Part shown: positions 38,001 through 47,000 of the stretch, in pieces | Numbering within the stretch: position 1 is the first letter of the stretch | Layout of the letters: each line of letters starts with the position of its first letter | From: Sabellastarte sp. h YS-2021 | Lineage: Eukaryota; Annelida; Polychaeta; Sabellida; Sabellidae | Reading direction: 5' to 3' | DNA: 64,000 nt | Assembly (NCBI GenBank): GCA_964017235.1 | Contig: OZ024935.1 | Location: forward strand, 35,381,596-35,445,595 | Position numbers and translations under genes: made by a program | Notes under the pieces: model-generated | What the model saw: only the letters and a program-made list of their open reading frames with translations | Told to the model about the DNA's origin: nothing | Database searches by the model: none

Positions 38001-41000
38001 CAAGAAAGCTTTTTTGAATAAAATGACTTGTTCTATTTTGATATTCAAATAATACTAAGAATTTTAGTGAGTATGATCGTTTTCCACTGTAACACATTGG
38101 GATCCCAGTCTTTCACATAATCACATACACGTGTTGCAGTTAAATTCTAGTATCATCAGCCAATGTCAGCTACTTTTAAATATGGAGAGTGGAGCTAAAG
38201 CTGTTCTAATATAAACATATCATTGATGTTTTTGATTGCATCAAAAATTAGTTTTTATAAAAGGGAACAAGATCACTTGGAGAGTACACACCTCGGCCGA
38301 AACCCAGCACCTCCAATATTGCTTATTAGTTCAATGATAAAAAAATATTTCAAATTTTTTTTTTTTTCAATTTAATTTTTATGGCTTACTGTCTATTCAC
38401 CATTTTAACAACTGTCAGCTGAAAAGAAATAAAAAATCTAATTTATTTCAGTTAAAGTTATCAATGCACATCCAATTAAAGAGCAAATGTAGGTTTTATT
38501 TGTGAAATGATGGTACAGCGATATCGCTCACAACTTTGTTTACTTAATCAAAACCTCATATATCCTAACAATGACACAACCAGGTATAACGAGTGGTAAC
38601 TTCAGTGGTTGCAGGTTTGAACCCAACTCATGATGGCATGTGGAAAATACTTGAGACCTGTCCAGATATAACTTGTAACCTTGGCATAAAACCCCAGTTT
38701 GGACCTTTGACCTTTGTGTAATTATTGCAGGTGGGTTTTGTGTCCATGTGGAATGACTATGCAAGCAGAAGGTTAATGATGAAATACTCTGCAAAAGCAG
38801 GAGATCAAAGAAACAAGAACTACGTTTACACAGTAAGTCTTACATCTGTTTTGTTAGACTAAAATTCCAATGAACAGGATATTTGAGATATCTGTGAATT
38901 TTAATGAAAAATAATCTTTTAACACAGTGGTCCATAATCACTAAGATTGCTAGAAGTTTTGTAAGAGAACAGCCATTTCTGAGAAAAAATCTTGGGAAAA
39001 AAATAATTCGAAGAATAAGAATGGTTAAATTCATGAGAAGTTTTAGACTTCTGAAGGAAAATGGTGACAAATTGGATGCAATAGCTGTGTGTGAAAACAT
39101 GTAGCATTTTTATATTAGTAGTTGATCAACATAAAGGTATTCATTGTACCAACAAGTGTATGACAAATATTCTTTGAAAAACAAAAAAAAAATTTTTTTA
39201 TACCTATATCCCAAGAAAATTCTTACTCAAAGCAGGGTGTATCCAGTCATGGAAACCTGGAAAATTCATGGAATTCCATTATTGTAACCCCGACGCGAAG
39301 CGGGGATACTATGGATTCATCATCGTCGTCGTCCGCGTCCGCAGAGATTTCTTGTTAGCGACCTACAGTCCATATTTCTTTCCGGATTTCTTTCATATTT
39401 GGCAGGTGGCTTGATATGGTAGAGGACTCGCCACCCTATCTTTTTGGTAGGCTTTATGTCTAAATTAGGCCTGTGGTAGACAAAAATGTCTAAAATGTGG
39501 AATATTGCTTGTTAGCGACCTACAGTCCACATTTCTTTCCAGATTTCTTTCATATTTGGCAGGTGGCTTGGTATGCTAGAGGACTCGCCACCCTATCTTT
39601 TTGGTAGGCTTTATGTCTAAATTAGGCCTCTGGTAGACAAAAATGTCTAAAATGCATTAAAATTCATGAAATCATGCAATAAATCACTTGTAACTTGAAG
39701 AGTGTTGCATTTAGAGCATTTTGTTAAAATATGTTATTCAGGTACTTTTTTCATAGCTACAACATGGTGAGTAACTTGGGTGTCTGTCTCAATAGCTAAG
39801 TGAGTAATAGCTACTTTTGGGCTTTTCAGTAACTTCCATCGTGAGTAAAATCACTTGTAACTTGAAAACTATTGCATTTAGAGTATTTTGTTTCAATATG
39901 TTATTCAGCTATTTTTGGGTCAGCTATAACATAGTAAAATTTCAGACCTGTAGCTCATGGCATAGCTGAGTAATAGCTACTTTTAGGTTATCACTGTTGA
40001 GTAAATTGCTTATAACTTCAAAAGTATTACATTTAGAGTATTTTGTTTCAATATGTTATTCACCTATTTCGGAGTCAGCTATAACATAGTGAAGTTCCAG
40101 ACCTGTGGCTCATTGCATAGCTGAGTAATATCTACTTTGAAGTTCACACTGTTGAGTAAATCAGTTGTAATTGGAAAACTATTGCATTTACAGAAATTTG
40201 TGTAAATATGTTATTCAGCTACTTTTGGGTCAGCTATAACATAGTGAAATTACAGACCTGTAGCTCATGGCACAACTGAGCAATAGCTATTTTCAGGTAC
40301 TGACTGTTGAGTAAATGACTTGTAACTTGAAAAATATTGCATTTGGAGTATTTTGTTAAAATATGTTGTTCACCTACTTTTGGGTCAGCTATAACGTCGT
40401 GAAATTACAGACTTATAGCTCATGGCATAGCTGAGCAATAGCTATTTTCAGGTTCTCACTATTGAGTAAATCAGTTGTAACTTGAAAACTATTGCATTTA
40501 CAGTATTTTGCTTAAATATGTTGTTCACCTAATTTTGGGTCAGCTATAACATAGAAAAAATTCAGACATGTAGCTCATTGCATAGCTGAGTAATAGCTAC
40601 TTTGAGGTTATCACTGTTGAGTAAATCAGTCATAACGTGAAAACTATTACATTTACAGTATTTTGTTTAAATATGTTATTCACATAATTTTTGGTCAGCT
40701 ATAACAGAGTAAAATTGCAGACCTCTATGTCATGGCATAGCTTAGCAATATCTACTTTCAGGTTCTCACTGTTGAGTAAATCATTGTATCCACTGGATAG
40801 CCGCAGTGTGTAGAGAGATTTCACCATTACCGCTCTAACGAAAAAAATATTATAGCTAGCCTTCTCAAGTTTGCAAGGTATATTAGAGGGTGCACCACAG
40901 TATTCTATTGGTAGGCTTTATGTCTAAATTAGGCCTGTGGCTAAATTACTTGCCTACTAAAAATGAGTAATTCTGCATTTTCTCTAAAAGTATTGCAGAT

Positions 41001-44000
41001 AGCAAATTTTTCTTAAATAACTCATTCACCTACTTTTGGGAGAGCTTTCACATGCTGAAGTTCCAGACCTGTAGGTAATTACTCACCTACTCAAAATGAG
41101 TAAATGCGAATTATCTCTAAAAGTATTGCAGATAGCCAATTCTTCTCAAATAACTCATTCACCTACTTTTGGGAGAGCTTTCACTTGGTGAAGTTTCAGA
41201 CCCGTAGGTAATTACTCACCTACTGAAAATGAGTAAATGCAAATTATCTCTAAAAGTATTCCAGATAGCGAATTTTTGTCAAATAACTCCTTCACCTACT
41301 TTTGGGAGACCTTTCACTTGGTGAAGTTTCAGACCTGTAGCTAATTATTCACCTACTCAAAATGAGTAAATGCTAATTATCTCTAAAAGTATTGCAGATA
41401 TCCAATTTTTATCAACTCATTCATCTACTTTTGGGAGAACTTTCACTTGGTGAAGTTTCAGACCCGTAGGTAATTACTCACCTACTGAAAATGAGTAAAT
41501 GCAAATTATCTCTAAAAGTATTCCAGATAGCCAATTTTTGTCAAATAACTCCTTCACCTACTTTTGGGAGACCTTTCACTTGGTGAAGTTTCAGACCTGT
41601 AGCTAATTATTCACCTACTCAAAATGAGTAAATGCTAATTATCTCTAAAAGTATTGCAGATATCCAATTTTTATCAAATAACTCATTCATCTACTTTTGG
41701 GAGAACTTTCACATGGTGAAGTTTCAGACCCATAGCTAATTATTCACCTACTCAAAATGAGTAAATGCAAATTATCTCTAAAAGTATTCCAGATAGCCAA
41801 TTTTTGTCAAATAACTCCTTCACCTACTTTGTGGAGACCTTTCACTTGGTGAAGTTCCAGACCTGTAGCTAATTATTCACCTACTCAAAATGAGTAAATG
41901 CGAATTATCTCTAAAAGTATTGCAGATAGCCAATTTTTCTCAAATAACTCATTCACCTACTTTTGGGAGAGCTTTCACTTGGTGAAGTTTCAGACCCGTA
42001 GGTAGTTACTCACCTACTGAAAATGAGTAAATGCAAATTATCTCTAAAAGTATTCCAGATAGCCAATTTTTGTCAAATAACTCCTTCACCTACTTTTGGG
42101 AGACCTTTCACTTGGTGAAGTTTCAGACCTGTAGCTAATTATTCACCTACTCAAAATCAGTAAATACTAATTATCTCTAAAAGTATTGCAGATATCCAAT
42201 TTTTATCAAATAACTCATTCATCTACTTTTGGGACAGCTTTCACATGGTGAAGTTCCAGACCCGTAGGTAATTACTCACCTTAATTATAAAGTTTTGGTC
42301 ATGGAGAAGTCATAGAAAAGTCATGGAAAAATTATTGTATCCCCGGACGAAAGTAGGGGATACTTAGGATTCAGTACGGTCACGCCGCCGCCGCAGAGAT
42401 TTCCTTTTGGACGCAATAACTTAAAAAATATTTTAGTTAGAACTTTCAAATTTGGTATGTGGGTATATATGGGCAATGCCACGAACGCTATTGTTTTGTG
42501 ACCTTGACCTTCAATCTCAAGGTCACTGGTGGCCTCTTAAAGGTCAGATTTTGGCCATTTTTTCACTTTTTGGCCCAGCTCTCCTATACAGAAAGTCAGA
42601 TCATCCTATGGCTGGTATATATAATACATATATATGTCCTCTGTAAGCATGCAGAAATTTGACCTTGAAGCTCTTCATTGAAGGTCATCCACTGACCGCC
42701 AAAGTACCTGACGGAGGGTCATTTTTGGCCTTTTTGGAGATATTTTCACACTTAATGCTGACTATATTGCATGGAAACTATTGAAAATGGCTTTGGAGGT
42801 TGAGTACATGATGGACTTTACCATCCAGGCTTACTGGTTACAGATCTTCATTTAAGGTCATCCACTGACCGCCAAAGTACCTGACCAAGGGTCATTTTTG
42901 GCAAATTTGGAGATATTTTCACGCTTAATGCTGACTACATTGCATGGAAACTATTGAAAATGGCTTTGGAGGTTGAGTACATGATGGAGTACCAGCATCC
43001 AGGCTTACCGGTTACAGATCTTCATTTAAGGTCATCCACTGACCGCCAAAGTACCTGACCGAGGGTCATTTTTGGCCCTCTGTTTGTTTGTTTGTGAACA
43101 AGATAACTCAAAAACTGACAGATGGATTTTGATAAAATTTTCAGGATGTGTCCAAAATGGTAAAAGGAAGATATTATTAAATTTTGGGAGTGATCCGGAT
43201 CACTGTCTGGATCTTCTGGATCCATGAAATTTAATTTTTAAAGACAGATAACTCAAAAACTTATGGGTGCATTTTAATGAAATTTTCAGGAAATGTCCTT
43301 GATGGGACGAGGAACAAGTGATTAGATTTTGGGAGTGATCTGGTTCACTGTCTGGATCATCCGGATCCAGGCTGCCAGATGTGTTTGTGTACAATATAGC
43401 TCAAAAACTTATGGATGGATTTTGATGAAATTTTCAGGATATGTCTGAAAATGTAAAAGGATGAAATGGTTGAATTTTGGAAGTGATCCGGATCACTATA
43501 TGGATCTTCTGGATCCATGAAATGTAATTTTTAAAGACAGATACCTCAAAAAGTTATTGATGGATTGTGATGACATTTTCAGCAAATGACCTAAATGGTA
43601 CAAGGAACAAGTGATTACATTTTTGGAGTGATCTGGATCATCTGGATCCAGGCTGCAACAGAATTTTAGCATGAATTTTGATGATATTTTTAGGATATGT
43701 TAGAAATGGTAAAAGGAAGAAGTGGTAAAAGGAAGAATGATTCAATTTTGCGAGTGATCTGGACCACTATCTGGATCTTCTGGATCCATGAAATATAATT
43801 TTAAGGACAAATATCTCAAAAAGTCATGGATGGATTTTGATGACATTTTCAGGAAATGTCCTAAATGGGACAAGGAACAAGTGATTAGATTTTGGGAGTG
43901 ATCTGGATCATCTGGATCCAGGCTGCCAGATGTCTTTGTGTACAAGATAAATCAAAAACTTATGGACGGATTTTGATGAAGTTTTCAGGATGTGTCTGAA

Positions 44001-47000
44001 AAAGTAAAAAGGATGAAATGATTGAATTTTGGAAGTGATCCGGATCACTATATGGATCTTCTGGATCCATGAAATGTAATTTTTAAAGACAGATACCTCA
44101 AAAAGTTATGGATGGATTGTTTCAGCAAATGGCCTAAATGGTACTAGGAACAAGTGATTAAATTTTTGGAGTGATCTGGATCACTGTCTGGATCATCTGG
44201 ATCCAGGCTGCCACATAATCTTGGGATAGACTTTGATATTTTTAGGATATGTTACAAATGGTAAAAGGAAGAAGTGGTAAAAGGAAGAAATGATTCAATT
44301 TTGCGAGTGATCTGGACCACTATCTGGATCTTCTGGATCCAAGAAATGTAATTTTTAAAGACAAATAGCTCAAAAAGTCATGGGTGGATTTTTATGAAAT
44401 TTTCAGGAAATGTCTTTAATGGGACAAAGAACAACTATTAGTTTTTGGGAGTAATCTGGATCACTGTCTGGATCATGTGGATCCAGGCTGCCAGATGTGT
44501 TTGTGTACAAGATAACTAAAAAACTTATGCCATTGGACGGATTTTGATGTTATTTTTAGAATATGTCTGAAAAGGTAAAAGGATGAAATGATTGAATTTT
44601 GGAAGTGATCTAATCTAATCTAATGTGGACTTTTATAGCGCTTAATCTCCATCACTGATGGACTCTAAGGTGCATCTAAACATAAAGCAAGGCAGTTATC
44701 GTTAATCAAGGGACTTTGCTAGGTCATCACGGATCACTATATGGATCTTCTGCATCCATGAAATGTAATTTTTAAAGACAGATATAAGTGAAAGAACTAG
44801 TGATTAGCTTTTGGGAGTAATCTGGTACTATGGAGAATCCTGACCTGGTGCTCCAGGAAACAGGCTCAAGACCGACATATTCACGCCTTAACTATGTCCC
44901 GTCCGGGGATACACTGCGTCGAGACACAATCTCTAGTTGAAATTTAGTGGATATACCCTGTCTAAGAATAAAAATGTTAGTGACAGGAGAATAGTATTTA
45001 TGAGACTTGAAAGAGACAAAAATTACCCATAAAATGCACAGTATGAAATTAGTCATATATTTTAACATTTTGGAATGAAAATCCTTATTTCTGTCAAACA
45101 TATTTGTAAAAAGACAGGTCTTAATAATGATTGATCATAAAGTCATCGAAGTCTTAAAAACACATAAAAATAACATAATGACTTAGTTTAGTAAGGCTGT
45201 CAATCTTTGTCATTACAGGTTCACTCCACATTGATAAATATGCCAGTATTCATTGCAGCATTGATGGAAAATACCCAGACAAAGGTATGGCTTACTGATC
45301 ACATGATTCTGTATCATGTGACACATTAATTATACAGTAGAATTTCTAAACCTAAATATTCAGTTTAAGACCTCTTTTCAACTGTCCTAAAATAGTGCAA
45401 CATTTTAGTTTTGATGGTAAAAGGTCACACATGAGTATACAATTATGATCACATGATTTGTGTCATGTGACTTCTGATAGAACCTCTTTTATCCAAACTT
45501 CCATTATCAGAAAGATTCATTGTTATAAGTTTCCTTTAAGTCCTCCAAAAACCTGGGTTCTGTTGTTTGATGATTGTATTCTCTAACCTGCCTCTCACAA
45601 TATGGTTGGATAATAGAGGTTCTAGTGACACTGTTATTATATGTGGTTATTCTGGTGTTTATAACTAGATTACACTGTTTCATGCTAACTTCACGTTAAC
45701 GTTAATTTGACCCATGACCTTGCTGTAGTGACCTTGAATTTGAAAATGTTGTCCTGACTATATCTCTGGAAACGTAAGGTGTAGGAAGTTGATACAACTG
45801 TTTTTGCTGTAGTGACCTTAACCTTTAAAGTCTTGCCCATGGTAGGGACATACGGTGGCTGTAGGTGTGCAACGTCATGTCATACTGTTTTCTCTGAAAG
45901 TCTCCTGATCTTTGTACTGTGCCACTTCTTGTCATGGTGCTGTAAATTATTGCTCTGGGCTGTGGGGTGTGGACTTCTCGGATGCTATTTTTAACTTCAT
46001 ACATTTTGTTTCTTATATTTATTGTAAGTACTTTGAAAACTCCTTGGACATTTAGTAGTGTTGTGAATGGTAAACCAGTATACTGCATTTTGTTTCATTA
46101 TATCCCCAGACGAAAATCGGGGATATATTGGATTCAGGGCCGTCGCGCCGCCGCCACCGCCGCCGCCGTAGAAATTTCCTTATGGACGCGATAACTCAAA
46201 AACAAATTAATATTTTTTTTCAAACTTGGTACACATGTTAAGGGTGCCCAAAGGAAGATCCCTATTTTAAGGTGACCTTAAACTCCCAGTAAAAAAGAAC
46301 TTATGGCCACCTTAAGGTCAGAAATTGGACTTTTGGCCACTTAGAGCCCTGTAGGTCACAAACTATGATGCTCAGCTGGCTGAAATTTTACCTGACAACA
46401 CATTAATATGTTCTTAGTACATGTGCCGAAAATCACGACTTTAAGTTGAGGAGAAAATTGTGTTTGAGGCCCATAAATACCCCCACTTAGGGATTTTTTG
46501 CTATACTTTTCACATATTTTGCCCTATAATTTGGAAGTGGTAATTCTGACGAGTCTCAAACTGCGCTAGGTATAACTTTGATATGTAATCCTTGTCTGTA
46601 GAAAATTTTAGGGCTGTAGGTTTACCCAAAGGGGTCGACTTAAGGTCTCAAAAGTGCCCACAGAGACCCAATTTATGCACTTTTTGCCACTTTCAAGCAC
46701 TGTAGCTTTCAAACTATGTCTCTCATCTAAGTTAAATATCATCTGGGAATATATCTATGTGTTTTCTTATATGTGCCCCAACATTTAGGCCTTTAATAGA
46801 CAGTTAACCTGTGTATCAGGACCATAAACACCCACCCGAGTGACCCTTATAAGACATTTTTCACATCTTTTTCCCTGTAACTTGGAAATGGTAAGTCTGA
46901 GAAGTTTCAAACTGTATTAGATATATATTCTGTGTGTAATCTTACAATGTAACAGATTTTAAGTCTGAAGCTTTAATTTTGAAGGTCAAATTGGGGTCTC

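Noticed and set aside
38904..39104. 66-aa basic ORF just after exon 11
   Set aside because: Intronic, no homology I recognise, and not in frame with exon 11 after its clear donor.
42335..44936. Regulatory array of GGATCC palindromes
   Set aside because: The palindromes follow the family D repeat period; no independent evidence of function.
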